64,000 nt of DNA from Congeria kusceri (taxonomy: Eukaryota > Mollusca > Bivalvia > Myida > Dreissenidae): NCBI GenBank assembly GCA_027627225.1, contig CM051030.1, positions 28,411,927 to 28,475,926 on the forward strand, given 5' to 3'. A model generated the notes under the pieces. The model ran no database searches and was not told the DNA's origin. It saw nothing but the letters and a program-made list of their open reading frames with translations. Each line of letters opens with the position of its first letter. Position 1 is the stretch's first letter. Positions 10,408 to 21,568 of the stretch are shown here, one piece after another. Made by a program: the position numbers and the translations under genes.

Positions 10408-11317
10408 AGTTTCTAAACTCAGTAAAAATGATCAAAGACACTTCAGTTTTGATGAAAAGGCATGTAAAAATGCTAATTATACCACAGGTATTTACAGAAT
10501 TTAAAGAATATACATAAACAACATGCAATGCTCAGTTGTATGTGAAAAAGAACAAAAATCATGTCCATTCAATGTTTGATGTCTTATTCTAACTTCACAT
10601 AATGCAGTGTTATATACATATTTATGTCGAATAGCATTCTCGGATTTGTTTTAATTCATGCTCACAAGACTTTAATAAGCAAAAATACAGAGTCGTACGC
10701 ATCGCTAACGTCCATTTCTTGATATTGATACCACAACGGAAGCTGCATTGCGACATTTTCTACACATAACGCTTGCGCTATGGTCGAAATTATTCCACCG
10801 GGTGACACAAGTATACAGTTTTGTGGTAAAATCAATTTTACTGATGCAATTATATATGCAGGTGTATATGTCACTAATTAATATTCACAATGTTTAAATT
10901 ACAAACGAATAACTGTACTATAAACATTGGTGTAATAAAACATTATTTTCACAAGGGCTTCAGCATGCAGTTTACAAGCATAGCACTCCAGTGACCGATC
11001 GATTTCTCGCTACTTTAAAGGTCAAAATTTTACCTTTTTAACCACGTGATTACAACCATACAAAGATGACAAAATGCACGAGGAGCTCATAGTCAGTACA
11101 GTGACCCACGTCGTTACAACTGTAGAAATGAAAAGTTGATGAGTAGAAAACCATTTGTATTGAAATTTTGTTGAATTTCTTCAGATTATAAAAAAAGGGT
11201 TTCATGTTTTATTTAATTATTTTATTTATATGCTGGTATTATTATTTCGGGACAGACAGTTTACGACGGGGTTATATTAGCCATTGTGTCTCAATATTGT
11301 TTTTTGAGCATGTGTTT
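10408..11317. other. unique AT-rich stretch
   Basis: No repeat family, exon or RNA gene recognised. The minus-strand frame at 10662-10874 has no supporting features. Confidence 0.45.
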
Positions 11318-12703
11318 GTAGCTCACCTGAGCACAACGTGCTCATGGTGAGCATTTGTGATCACCTTTTGTCTGTCGTTCGTCGTGCGTCAACATTTCAT
11401 TCAAACTACATCTCATTCTAAACTGCTGGGCAGATTTTCACCAAGCTTCACAGGAATGATCCTTGGGTGACCCTCTTTCAAAATTTTTCAAATTGTTTTT
11501 CTGTCCGCTGCATATGTAGGTCAGCAGAGCTAAAAAAAATTTAAAAAGTTAAAAATTTAAAAGTCTTGTTCTCTGAAACTGTATGACTGAGAGCTTTCAT
11601 ATTTTGGTATTTGGCATCCTCTAGTGGTCCTCTACAAAAACATTTCAAATTATGCCCATGGGATCAGAACTGGCCACGCTCTGGGGGTCACATGATTTAT
11701 AAAGAATATATAGCAAAACTACTTCAAAAATATTCTCCTCTGAAACTGCAAAGCCCAGAGTGTTCATATTTGGTTTGCATCATCCTTAAGTTGTCCTTTT
11801 CAAAGATTGTTCAAATTATGCCCCTGAGGTCAAAACAGGCCACGCCCCGGGGGTCACAATGTTTATATAGAATATATAGCAAAATTACTTACAAAATCTT
11901 CACCTCTGAAACCACAATGCCCAGTGGTTTCATATTTGGTATGTGGCATCCTGTAGTGGTCCTCTACAAAGATTGTTCAAATTATGCCCCTGGGGTCAAA
12001 ACTGGCCACGCCCGGGGTCACATGGTTTATGTAAACTTAAATAGCAAAATGTCTTTTAAAATCTTCTCTGAAATCGCAAGGCCCAGAGGTTTTATATTTG
12101 GTATTTAACATCCTATAGTGGTCCTCTACAAAGATAGTTCAAATTATGCCCCATGGGTCAAAACAGACCACACCCCAGGGGACACATGGTTAATATAGAC
12201 TTAAATAGCATAATGACTTTAAAATTATTCTCCTCTGAAACCGCAAGGCCTAGGGGTTTCATATTTGGTAAACATTGTAAAGTGGTCCTCTATAAATATT
12301 GTTCAAAGTATGCCCCTGAAAACTGGTCAAACCCGGGGGCGTCACATGGTTTATATAGACTTAAATAGCAAAATGACTTTAAAAATCTTCTTTGAATCGG
12401 CCAGGTCCGCAGCCTTCCTTTATTTAGTACGTAACATTGCATAGTTGTCATCTTCAAAGATTGTTCAAATTATTCCCCTTGGGTCAAACCTGGCCAAACC
12501 CGTGGGGTCACATGGTTTATGTAGACTTAAATAGCAAAATAACTTTTAAAATCTTTACCTAAAACAGCAAGGCCCAGAGGTTTGTTCAAGGTTGTTCAAC
12601 TTATGCCCCTGGGATAAATATAAGCCACGCATTGGGGATGCAAATTCCAATTGGGTTACAAGGTCTCAGGTGAGCGTCCTAGGGCCCTCAGGGCCCTCTT
12701 GTT
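11318..12703 (+). mobile_element. tandem-core element, family B copy 3
   Basis: The head is GTAGCTCACCTGAGCACAAC, then GTGAGCATTTGTGATCACC and a TCTGTCGTTCGTCGTGCGTC leader. About seven units of the family B core follow. The end is CTCAGGTGAGCGTCCTAGG, then a self-complementary GGGCCCTCAGGGCCC, then TCTTGTTT. The 165-aa plus-strand frame at 11611-12108 spans three units and is a repeat-length artefact. Confidence 0.8.
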
Positions 12704-13140
12704 TCCTACTACGGCTTTTTGAAAACCTTATAAACCTTGTCAGAAACCGCTTGTTGGATTTGGAAATAATTTCACAGAAATGTTCCTTTGGTGGTCCTCT
12801 ACCAAAATATTTCAAATTTTTGGGAATCATTAAAAGACATGGCCCCCAGGAAGCGGGGCCTTTTTCCTGATATTGTTTTATTGAAAACTTAAAAATAAGA
12901 AACGTTAGAAACCACTATTGGGTTTCTAGATAATTTCATAGAAATGTTCCTCGGGTGGTCCTCTACCAAAACACTTCAAACTATTTTAATTCGTTAATAA
13001 ACATGGCCCCCTGAAAAGGGGCCTTTTTCCCATATGGCTATAATGAAATGTTGTCAGAAAGCACTGGTTGGATTAGGACAAATGACTTTACAGAAATGAT
13101 CTTTATGTGATCCTCTTACAAATTCCAACAATTTATTAAC
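12704..13140 (+). repeat. family A units
   Basis: About three units with CAGAAACCGCTTG, CACAGAAATGTTCC and GGTCCTCTACCAAA words and the GACATGGCCCCCAGG segment. They directly follow the family B 3' end. Confidence 0.65.
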
Positions 13141-13800
13141 CTAATCTTTTGAAGAAAAATTTCAGTTATTAGATTGGTTTATGTCGTTGGGCGGGCGGGG
13201 GTGGGGCAGGCGGACGTAGCAATTTTTGTTTCCGCTGTCTAACTCGAGAACGGATTGAATTATTTTAATGAAACTTTATATATAGATACTTTATATCGAA
13301 ACCTTGCTAGGGATTGCATATGGGGTGGGTTGGGTCAAGGTCACTGTTACTAAAAATAGAACAATTGTTTCCGCTCGATAACTAAGAACGCACTGTGATA
13401 TTTTAATGAAACTTCATACATAGATACGTTATATCGAGACCTTGCTTGGGATTGCATATGGGGTGGGTGGGGTCAAGGTCACTGTTACTAAAAATAGAAA
13501 AATGGTTTCCGCTTAATAACTTGAGAACGCATTTAATTAAACTTAATACATAGATACCCTATATCGAGACTTCGCTTGGGATTGCATATGGGGTTGGTGG
13601 GATCAAGGTCAAAGTCACGGTTACTAAAAATAGAAATACGATTTCCGCTCAATAACTTTAGAACGCATTGAGATATTTTATTGAAACTTTATACATAGAT
13701 ACCTTATATCAAGACCTCTTTTGGGATTGCATACGGGGTGGGTGGAGTCAAGGTCACCATTACTTCAATTTTTGGGCGTGCTGACTTTAATGCATTTCAT
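13141..13800 (+). repeat. tandem repeat, family E (130-145 bp units)
   Basis: Four to five units share GGATTGCATATGGGG (about 13310, 13449, 13579, 13724), AAGGTCACTGTTACTAAAAA and GTTTCCGCTCAATAAC. The leader GGGCGGGCGGGGG and GGCGGACG precedes them. Unit lengths are 139, 130 and 145 bp, shorter than families A, B, D and F. Confidence 0.7.
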
Positions 13801-14041
13801 TCAAAAAAAAAAGGTTTTTATCAAATTTCCTAGTTTCTTGTTATTATTTCTTTCAAAACCATGGCAGCCGATTTGGGGCGGGGGCGGTTTTTTTCTGGCA
13901 GTTGTTTTCCTTATATGGCTTTATTGAAATATTTGAAAATATTCTATAACCATTAGCTTGAATTTTAAATAATTCCAAAGAAATTTGCGTTTATTATTCA
14001 TTAAATCTGGTGAGCGACCCATTGCAAATTTGGCCCTCTTG
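13801..14041 (+). repeat. family A remnant with 3' end
   Basis: A unit fragment (ACCATGGCAGCCGATTTGGGGCGGGG, broken here as overlapping words; then TTATATGGCTTTATTG) is followed by CTGGTGAGCGACCC and TTTGGCCCTCTTG. It looks like the 3' end of the family A element interrupted by families B and E. Confidence 0.55.
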
Positions 14042-14189
14042 TAATCAGTGTGCTGTATCTCTACATTAATTTGTTAGCTACCTTTAGTTATCAACAGGTC
14101 TATGTCTCTTGGCATTTGTATTTGTATTAAAAATTGCATCTTTCTCACACGCACTTTACAAAAATGCATCAACTGGCAGTTCTTCAAAC

Positions 14190-14225
14190 TGCTGAGCGTG
14201 CTGTCCTCTTACAGCCTTTGTTTGG
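14190..14225 (+). repeat. family D 3' end only
   Basis: CTGAGCGTGCTGTCCTC then TTACAGCCTTTGTTT: the same hairpin-plus-TTTGTTT ending as the complete family D copy at 16003-16025, without its body. Confidence 0.55.
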
Positions 14226-14564
14226 TATAATGTTAGATTGGGGGCATCCTTTCATACGTTTTCATGAAACTTAATTATGCTTTTTTCATTTGTGATAGTT
14301 TGAGAATGCATGTTGTTGGTTTGGGGATAACTGTCAGATATTACTAGTGAAATGTTAGACAAATTTTACTAAAATAATCAGAAGGCATCTTTAAGAAATG
14401 TGTAATACAAAATTTGTGTTTAGTTCTCGGCAATTAAAATAAAAACAATATGCATGTAATGTTGATTATAGAGCAGTATAGGGCTGTAGCCTCAGAATAA
14501 AGAACAAAAACAAATATAGTTGGATAAAATGACTGTGAATTTTGTGACACATTGTTAGCTGCAC
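14226..14564. other. no gene or repeat recognised
   Basis: AT-rich sequence between repeat fragments. Confidence 0.4.
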
Positions 14565-14824
14565 TGGCCAAAGGCTAGCAAGCTTATGCCATGGCAGTTC
14601 GTCCGTCGATTGTGCGTGGATAAACTTTTCTTTATATGAAATCCCCTCTGAAACCATGAGGCAGACTATAATTATAGTATTATAGAAAAATCTTAAAACA
14701 ACATCGCCTAAACTCCTGGGTAGATTTTTACATAATTTCACAGAATTGTTCCTTGTGTGATCCTCTACTTAAATACTTTTGATTTGATTTGTTCAAAATA
14801 ATGAGCGCCAGCCGGTGTGCCTTT
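14565..14824 (+). repeat. short element with GCTGCACTGGCC head and one family A-like unit
   Basis: It starts GTTAGCTGCACTGGCC, with a CGTCCGTCGATTGTGCGT leader. One unit carries CCTCTGAAACCATGAGGCAG and CACAGAATTGTTCC. The end AGCGCCAGCCGGTGTGCC partly mirrors the head. Confidence 0.45.
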
Positions 14825-16025
14825 TTAGCTCGACTATTCGAAGAATATGTGAACTTTTCTACTACTCCCGGCGTCGGCGTCAGCGTCTGAATTTGGTTAA
14901 AGTTTTAATTCAAAAGTCTTGTAACTTCAAAACTGCATAAGTTATTCACTTGAAACTTGGAATATACAAACGCCAGTGTCAGGGGCAACATTCCCCATAA
15001 CTCTGTTTTGTATTTTGACCTAATTATGTCCCTTTTTCCCTTGATTTTCTGGTTAAACTTTTTATATTCCAAAGTTGTTTAACTTGAAAACTACATAAGT
15101 TATTCACTTGGAACTTGGAACTAACCTTTGTCATCAACTCCAGTATCAAGGGCAACATTCCATATATGTCTGTTTTGTATTTTGACAGAGTTATGCCCCT
15201 TTTTCACACAGATTTTCTGGAAAAGTTTATATTCAAAAGTTTTTAACTGCAATACTACAAAAGCTATTCACTTGAAACTTGGAATATACCTTTATCATCA
15301 AATCCAGTATCAGGGTGAACATTCTCCATAACTCTATTTTGCATTTTGACAGAGTTATGGCCCTTTTCCCCATAGATTTTCTGGTTAAAGTTTATATTCA
15401 AAAGTTTTGTAACTTAAAAACTGCATAAATTAATCACTTGAAACTTGGAACTTACCTTTGTCATGAACTCTAGTATCAGAGGCAACATTACCTATAACTC
15501 TATTTTGCATTTTGACATAGTTATGCCCACTTTTCACTTAGATTTTTTGATCAAAAGTTTGGTAACTTCAAAACTACATAATTTATTCACTTGAAACTTG
15601 GCACTTACCTTTGTCATCAACTCTAGTATCAGGGGCAAAATTATCCATAGCTCTGTTTTGTATTTTGACAGAGTTTTTCCCCTTTTTCACATCGATTTTC
15701 TGGTTAAAGTTTATATTCAAAAGTGTTGTAACTTCAAAACTACACAAGTTATTCACTTGAAACTCGGAACTAACGTTTGTCATCAAAAAACTATAGTATC
15801 AGGGGCAACATTACCCATAACTCTGTTTTGTATTTTGACAGAGTTAGCCCACTTTTTACATTGACTTTGTGGTTAAAGTTTTCTTACCAAAAATGTATAA
15901 ACTATACACGGCTTCACTTAAAAGTTTTGTATTTAAAATAAATTATGCCCCTTCTACTATCCAACATATTTACCAACTGAAATTCTTCTAATAGTTGAGT
16001 GCGCTGTCCTCTGACAGCTCTTGTT
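14825..16025 (+). mobile_element. complete tandem-core element, family D
   Basis: The head TTAGCTCGACTATTCG is followed by a CGGCGTCGGCGTCAGCGTC leader. About seven units share CACTTGAAACTTGGAAC, CAGGGGCAACATT and TTTTGACAGAGTTATG, with spacing at GACAG of 164, 166, 153 and 170 bp. The 3' end is GAGTGCGCTGTCCTCTGAC then AGCTCTTGTTT, in which GCTGTC and GACAGC form a perfect 6-bp hairpin four bases apart, just before TCTTGTT. Confidence 0.8.
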
Positions 16026-16280
16026 TGTGCCCCTGTCATCTTAAAGCGGAAGTTATATACTATATAGTTAATGTCCCATCCGTCATGATTCCGTACGAGG
16101 TTAACTAGATTTTACTGTTTCGTTTACCACCAGCACCGCTTACTACAACACTACACCCAATCAAACCACATCACCCAACCTCACCTTTACCCTGAACTAA
16201 TTTGGACTAATAACTCTAATAGGCTGTCCAGCACTAAGCGGGGGCATCTGTGTTTATCAAGCACAACGTCTTGCTTCTTG
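16026..16280 (+). mobile_element. family C copy 2 (single unit)
   Basis: It begins GCCCCTGTCATC, with one CACCGCTTACTACAACACT unit and a GCGGGGGCATCTGTG end, as in the copy at 5763-6215. It lacks the long (GTCC)n tract. It directly abuts the family D 3' end. Confidence 0.6.
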
Positions 16281-16371
16281 AATTGCTCATCAAGGTCCTT
16301 TCCCTTCTGACGCTCCTTACTTAAGAAACCAGTGGAGCGATACTGGCACTATTGTGCCACTTGTTACATGT

Positions 16372-17575
16372 TATTAGCTCACCTCAGCACGAAGTGCTCA
16401 AGGGTGAGCTATTGTGGTCAGTCTGTGACCGTCGCCCGTCGTCATCATTTTACTTCAAACAACTTCTCTGAAACCACTGGGCGGATTTTAACCAAACTTG
16501 GCAGGAATGTTCCTGGGATGGTCCTTTACCAAATTTCTTCAATTTAGTAAAATATACTGAAAGCTCTGGTTGCCATGGCAACCAAAAGGTCTGGTTGGAT
16601 TTGAAAATTGGTTTTCACAGAAATGCTCCTTGGGTGACCCTCTACCAAACCCCTTCAAAATATTTTGATTCGTTAAAAAACATGGCTGCCAGGGGGCGGG
16701 GCAGTTTTCCTTATATGGCTCTATTGACAATCTTCTTGTCTAAAACCACTGGTTAGATTTCAAAATAATTGCAGGGAAATGTTCCTTGGGTGACCCTCTA
16801 CCAAATTCCTTGAAATCAGTTGATTCATTAAAATACGTGGCCGCCAGGGGGCGGGGCAGTTTTCCCTATATGGCTATATCGAAAACTTAAATAAAAATTA
16901 TTGTCTGAAACCACTGGCTGAATTTTAAAATAATTTCACAGTTATGCTCCTTGGGTGACCCTCTACCAAATTCCTTGAAATTATTTTGATTCGTTAAAAA
17001 ACATGGCCACCAGGGCGCGGGGCAGTTTTCCTTATTCGGCTATATTGAAAACTTTAAAAATCTTCTAGTCTGAACCCACTGGCTGAGTTTCAAAATAATT
17101 TCAAAGAAATGTTCCTTGGGCGACCCTCTACCAAATTCCTTGAAATAATTTTGATTTGTTAAAAAACATGACCGCCAGGGTGCGGGGCAGTTTTCCTTAT
17201 AAATCTATATTGAAAACTTTGAAAATATTCTTGTTTGAAACCAGTGGCTGGATTCAAAATAATTTCACAGAAGTGTTCCTTGGATGCTCTTCTACCAAAT
17301 TACTTGAACTCATTTTGATTCGTGAACAAACATATCAGCCATGGGGCAGGGCAGTTTTTCTTATATGGCTATATTGAAAACTTTCAAAGTCTTATTGTCC
17401 GAAACCACTGGTTGGATTTTGAAATAATTTCATACAAATGTTCTTTGGGTGACCTTCTACCAAATTTCTTCAAATCAGTTTGTTTCGTTAAAAAATCATG
17501 GCCGCCATGGGTTGGACAGTTTTCCTTTTATGACTTTATTGAAACTTTGAAAATCTTGTAATGCATTGCATGATA
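16372..17575 (+). mobile_element. tandem-core element, family A copy with head and seven units
   Basis: The head is TTAGCTCACCTCAGCACGAA and GGTGAGCTATTGTGG, with the leader CCGTCGCCCGTCGTC. Units are marked by GAAATG at 16620, 16776, (16941), 17106, 17270 and 17435: spacing 156-165 bp. The array ends in mid-unit near 17575, without the hairpin terminus. Confidence 0.75.
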
Positions 17576-18484
17576 TTGGAATCATTCTATAGTTACTAAA
17601 AATGATGCTGTATAGATGGGTAAATTTGGTAAGGATTATTCCATGAAATTTTATTAAACCAATATAAATTCTTTGTATAAACGAATGGCTAATAAATAAT
17701 TAAAACGACATTTGTAATTCATTTTGCTGCTGTAAAGTAGTATGAACTTACAGTTACTTTTAACAAATTGCCAATTTATCAGTCTGAATTCAGTTAAATC
17801 TTATTTGACATCAACCTTAATCAAGTCAGCTGTTTATAAATGTTGCCAACAAGACATGGGTTAAAAATTGCAAAAGCTGTTGTTAAGGTTGCTTACGATA
17901 TTGTGATTTTGGCATTGTTGAAGATGATGATAATGATGGTGATGATGAAGGCATGAACATAAACAACAACCCATATTTGAATAATATTTGAATACTCAAA
18001 TTTAATATTCCCAATTCTTAAGGTAATAATGATATTGTTCTACAGAAAAATCACATCAGAGAGAAACACACTAACCACAGCAACTGCTTACTGGAATCTT
18101 ATTTGACCTCCTATCTTATTTACATGTACTAGTATTGCATAACATTTCCAGCTGACCCAATTTTGATTCGATAACAAGTCGTCTGGGGGTGATGGCCATA
18201 TGGGACAGAACCCTAGCGCAAAGGGATAAAAATGAACTATACAAACACCCAACGAAATAAGACTGATTTGTTATCAGTTTCCTAAACAATTCAGTAAACT
18301 GTACTGAAAATAACAATTGTTGTTGCACCTTTCTTCCTTATTGCATGCACATGATTCATAAATACTGGGTTCTGTTTTGGAAAGGTTCTGCTGCAGAGAA
18401 ATATTTCCAAATTTTAACAAGTTAGTAATGTGCCTAGAAATGAATATTTATCATTTATATGTCACTGACATTAACAGAGAATTT
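17576..18484. other. unique AT-rich stretch
   Basis: No exon, repeat family or RNA gene recognised. A short GATGATGATAATGATGGTG tract lies near 17925. Confidence 0.4.
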
Positions 18485-19086
18485 TCCTTCTATGGCTTTA
18501 TTGAAAACTTTCCATATATGGCTATATTGAAATTTTCGAAATCTTCTTGTCTGAAACTACTGGCTGGATTTCAAACTAATTTCACAGAAATGTCCCTTGC
18601 GTGACCAACAACTAAATTCCTTGAAATCATTTTGTTTTGTTAAAAATCATAGCCTTCAGGGTAGGGGCAGTTTTCCTTCTATGGCTATATTGAAAATTTC
18701 CAAACTGTCTTGTCTGAAGCCACTGTTTGTATTTAAAAATCCTTGGGTGACTCTCTACCCAAATCATTCTAATTTCCGTATATTAATTCATAAAACAATA
18801 TGGCAACTAGTAGGTGTGGAAGTTTGAGTGTATCTGACTATGTGGACAATTTTCACAATCCTGTCAGAACCCGTTGACCGAATTTCAAAGTAATTACACA
18901 GAAAGGTTCCTAGTGTGACCCTCTACCAAATTCCTTCTAATAAGTTTGATTTGTTAAAGAATATGGCTCCCAGGGCTTGGGGATATTTGACCGTATATGG
19001 CCATCTAGGCATCTTTAAAAATCATTTTGTCAGAAACCATTTGCTGGATTTTGAACTATTTTCAAAGTAATGTTCCTTAAATTACA
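18485..19086 (+). repeat. family A units, interrupted by a LINE
   Basis: About four diverged units (CTGAAACTACTGGCTGG, CACAGAAATGTCCC, CATATGGCTCCCAGGGC-like words). The array stops at ATGTTCCTTAAATTACA, where the LINE at 19087 is inserted. Confidence 0.65.
19076..19086 (+). repeat. left target-site duplication of the LINE
   Basis: CTTAAATTACA here recurs exactly at 19943-19953, directly after the LINE 3' end. An 11-bp duplication fits target-primed reverse transcription. Confidence 0.8.
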
Positions 19087-19942
19087 TATCTTACTGGTGT
19101 AAGGTATTGCAAAGTGATAATGTTATTATTTCATCATTGTATCGTCGAGGTTTAGACGATTGTAAATTAGGCCACTCGAACTGGGCGTCCTCTGTGAAGA
19201 AACTTTTAGATGATTTTGGTTTTTCGGATGTATTTTTGTATCCCGAAAGTATCCATGGTTCTTTTCCATTAATTTTCAAACAACGTGTAATTGACAACTT
19301 TATCCAAGAATGGCATGGTTCATTACAACGTAGTTCAGTTCTGTTGGATTACGTTTATTACAAAAATAATTTTGTATACGAATGTTATCTTGATATATTG
19401 CCTGCTAGTCTCAGGAAATTTTTTACACGTTTTAGAATTTGTGCTCATTCGTCAAGAATTCATACAGGCCGCTATGGCTCAAATAATAAACCAACAAATG
19501 AAAGGCACTGTCTCTGCTGCGGAAGGCGTGATTTAGAAGATGTGTACCATTTTATATGCATTTGTCCATGTTACTCAACAGTAAGGCGACGATTTCTTGA
19601 TAAACGATTTTACGATAGACCATCTGTGTATAAGTTCAATTCATTATTGGGATCAGTTAACTCTGATGTTGATAATAGTGTTGCCAAATATATTAAATAT
19701 GCCTTAGAAATTAGACAATCTATTCATGTATAATATACATGTACATCACTCTCCATGCGTTTGCAACTTATGTTATGTTATACTGCAATTAATTCGTTTC
19801 GTTTTGAATTTGCATATATTTCACAATTTTTAGAACAAATTCCGAATGCATTGACCGCGTATAGAATGTATATGTGTTCGTTTTTTCTAGTTCATGTACT
19901 TTGTACTAATCTTGAATAAAACTCTTGCCTCTCTTGTCTTGT
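19087..19942 (+). mobile_element. 5'-truncated non-LTR retrotransposon (LINE)
   Basis: 856 bp bounded by an 11-bp target duplication. It holds the 3' end of a reverse-transcriptase ORF, a 3' UTR of about 200 bp, an AATAAA at about 19914, and a terminal TCTTG-type repeat (CTCTTGTCTTGT) rather than poly(A). Such short tandem 3' tails are known from CR1-like and related clades. The copy is inserted in a family A tandem unit. Confidence 0.8.
19089..19733 (+). pseudogene. C-terminal part of a LINE reverse transcriptase
   Basis: The frame is open from the first codons of the insertion (SYWCKVLQSDN) to a stop at 19733: about 214 residues without a break. The region lies downstream of the polymerase core. 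It has the LINE tail pattern: hydrophobic helices (NWASSVKKLLDDFGF, FIQEWHGSL), then the thumb-like FFTRFRICAHSSRIHTGR, and a terminal cysteine/histidine knuckle CLCCGRRDLEDVYHFICICP with the spacing CxxC-x8-H-x4-C common in LINE ORF2 ends. The catalytic palm is absent because of 5' truncation, so the copy cannot move. The intact frame and exact target duplication suggest a recent insertion. Confidence 0.85.
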
Positions 19943-19953
19943 CTTAAATTACA
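19943..19953 (+). repeat. right target-site duplication of the LINE
   Basis: CTTAAATTACA, identical to 19076-19086. Confidence 0.8.
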
Positions 19954-20003
19954 CAACTATAAGTTTATTTAGCGAGGCTTAGAAAACCTTAATCACAAGC
20001 CTT

Positions 20004-20062
20004 GGCGAGTGGTTAAGGTATTTGTGCTGAGCAAATAAAGTTATATGTTCTGAACATTTACC
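20004..20062 (+). repeat. tRNA-like head (SINE remnant or tRNA pseudogene)
   Basis: TTGGCGAGTGGTTAAGG closely resembles the A box of Ser/Leu-type tRNAs. The expected B box is decayed (GTTCTGAACATTTACC). It is not a functional tRNA. Confidence 0.4.
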
Positions 20063-20285
20063 TTGTATTCAATTATCTTGTCATTTTCTGTCTTTATGTT
20101 CAAAATAAACTAAAGAATATCACTGAATAACGCGATAAACATCAAATGACGTCACACAAATAAACAAACTGACATCAATATAATGCACGTGTTTTCTGTA
20201 TTCAACAAGGTGAAAATACAGCTAAGTTAATCCCACGGGGTGTTATTTCGTCAACACAGGCATAATGATGGGATAAAAATCATTT

Positions 20286-21231
20286 TACCCCCACAAACCA
20301 AGTTTAGGGGAGGGTATATAGGAGTCAGCTTGTCGGTCCGTCGGTCTGTTGGTTTTTGGTTTCCGGATGATAACTCAAGAAAGGCTTGACTTATTCAAAT
20401 AATTTTTGGTACACATGTGTAACATCATAGAATACAGGTCAAGTTCGATGTTGGTTACAAACCACTAAATTTCGACAGTTATGGCCCCTTTTCGACTTAA
20501 AATTCCCTAAAAACATGGTTTCCGGATGATAACTCAAGAAAGGCTTGACATATTCAAATAATTTTTGGTACACATGTGTAACATCATAGAATACAGGTCA
20601 AAGTTGATGTTGGTTATAAAAAACTTAATTTTGACAGAGTTATGGCCCCTTTTCGACTTAAAATTCCCTAAAAACACGATTTACAGACGATTACTCAAGA
20701 ATGGCTTGATGTATTCAAATAATTCTTGGTAGCATCATAAAATACGGGTCAGGTTCTACTTTTGTTACAAACCACTAAATTGAGTCATGGCCCTTTATTT
20801 GACATAAATTCCCTAAAAACATGGTTTCCTGGCGATAACTCAACAATGGCTTGACATATTTATATAATTATTGGTACACATGTGTAGCATCATAAAATAC
20901 AGGTTAAGCTTGACTTTGGTTACAAACCACTTAATTTTGACACAGTTTTATGGCCCCACTTTTTAACTTAAATTTCCGAAATACATGGACAATTACTCAT
21001 GAGAGGCTTAACATATTTAAATTATTTTAAAGATCAAGTTCAACTTTGGTTACAAACCACTAAATGTTGACAGAGTTATGGCTATTGAAATTAAATTTTT
21101 CCAAATACACTTTTGACCATTCACAAATTTAAGCATTCTCTCTCTGTCCATTTCTTTCGAATGAATGCCAAAGTGTTGTGACAAGGCCATATTGTGGGGG
21201 TATATCCGTCACTCATGTGACAATTCTAGTT
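20286..21231 (+). mobile_element. complete tandem-core element, family F
   Basis: The start ACCCCCACAAACC is inverted near the end as TTGTGGGGGT (about 21193). The leader TCGGTCCGTCGGTCTGTTGG precedes five to six units sharing GATAACTCAAGAAAGGCTTG, GGTACACATGTGTA and TTATGGCCCCTTTTCGAC. The first two units are about 160 bp and later ones are shorter and more diverged. The 3' end has the hairpin GTCAC-TCAT-GTGAC (21208-21221), then AATTCTAGTT. Same plan as families A-D with an unrelated core. Confidence 0.75.
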
Positions 21232-21420
21232 GTGATCTGTTTCAAAACCAGGTTGCCAGGAGGCGGGGCAGTTTGACCATATATGGCTATGGGTGTCAGG
21301 TGTCATTCATTTGTGTCAACATTTAACTTCAAACATCTATGTACCCGCTATTCAATTTTAAAAAGCCATTATGATGCCTAAAATTCAGGTGAGCGACATA
21401 GGGCCATCTTGGCCCTCTTG
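21232..21420 (+). repeat. family A unit and 3' tail
   Basis: CAGGTTGCCAGGAGGCGGGG, then AAAAGCCATTATGATGCC, CAGGTGAGCGACATAGG and GGCCATCTTGGCCCTCTTG. This is the third copy of the family A terminus in the window and the best-preserved hairpin. Confidence 0.7.
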
Positions 21421-21568
21421 CATTGATATTAGATTGCTGTTGTTCAAGCTTTTGTATGTAAACGATTAATATATTAATGAACCTTCGTCACTCTTTGTGT
21501 ATTACATGTCACCTTATTGGTCTAATAAAATAAAATATATTTACTGTGTATTCCTTACATTGATTATG

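Noticed and set aside
11611..12108. 165-aa plus-strand frame with internal repeats (VVLYKDCSNYAP-type units), also at 4094-4339 and 9404-9739
   Set aside because: It is a translation of family B tandem DNA whose unit (164-168 bp) is close to a multiple of three; frames break wherever the unit length changes, and no start or splice context supports it.
20004..20062. Functional tRNA gene
   Set aside because: Only the A box is well preserved; no acceptor stem pairing or intact TpsiC arm.
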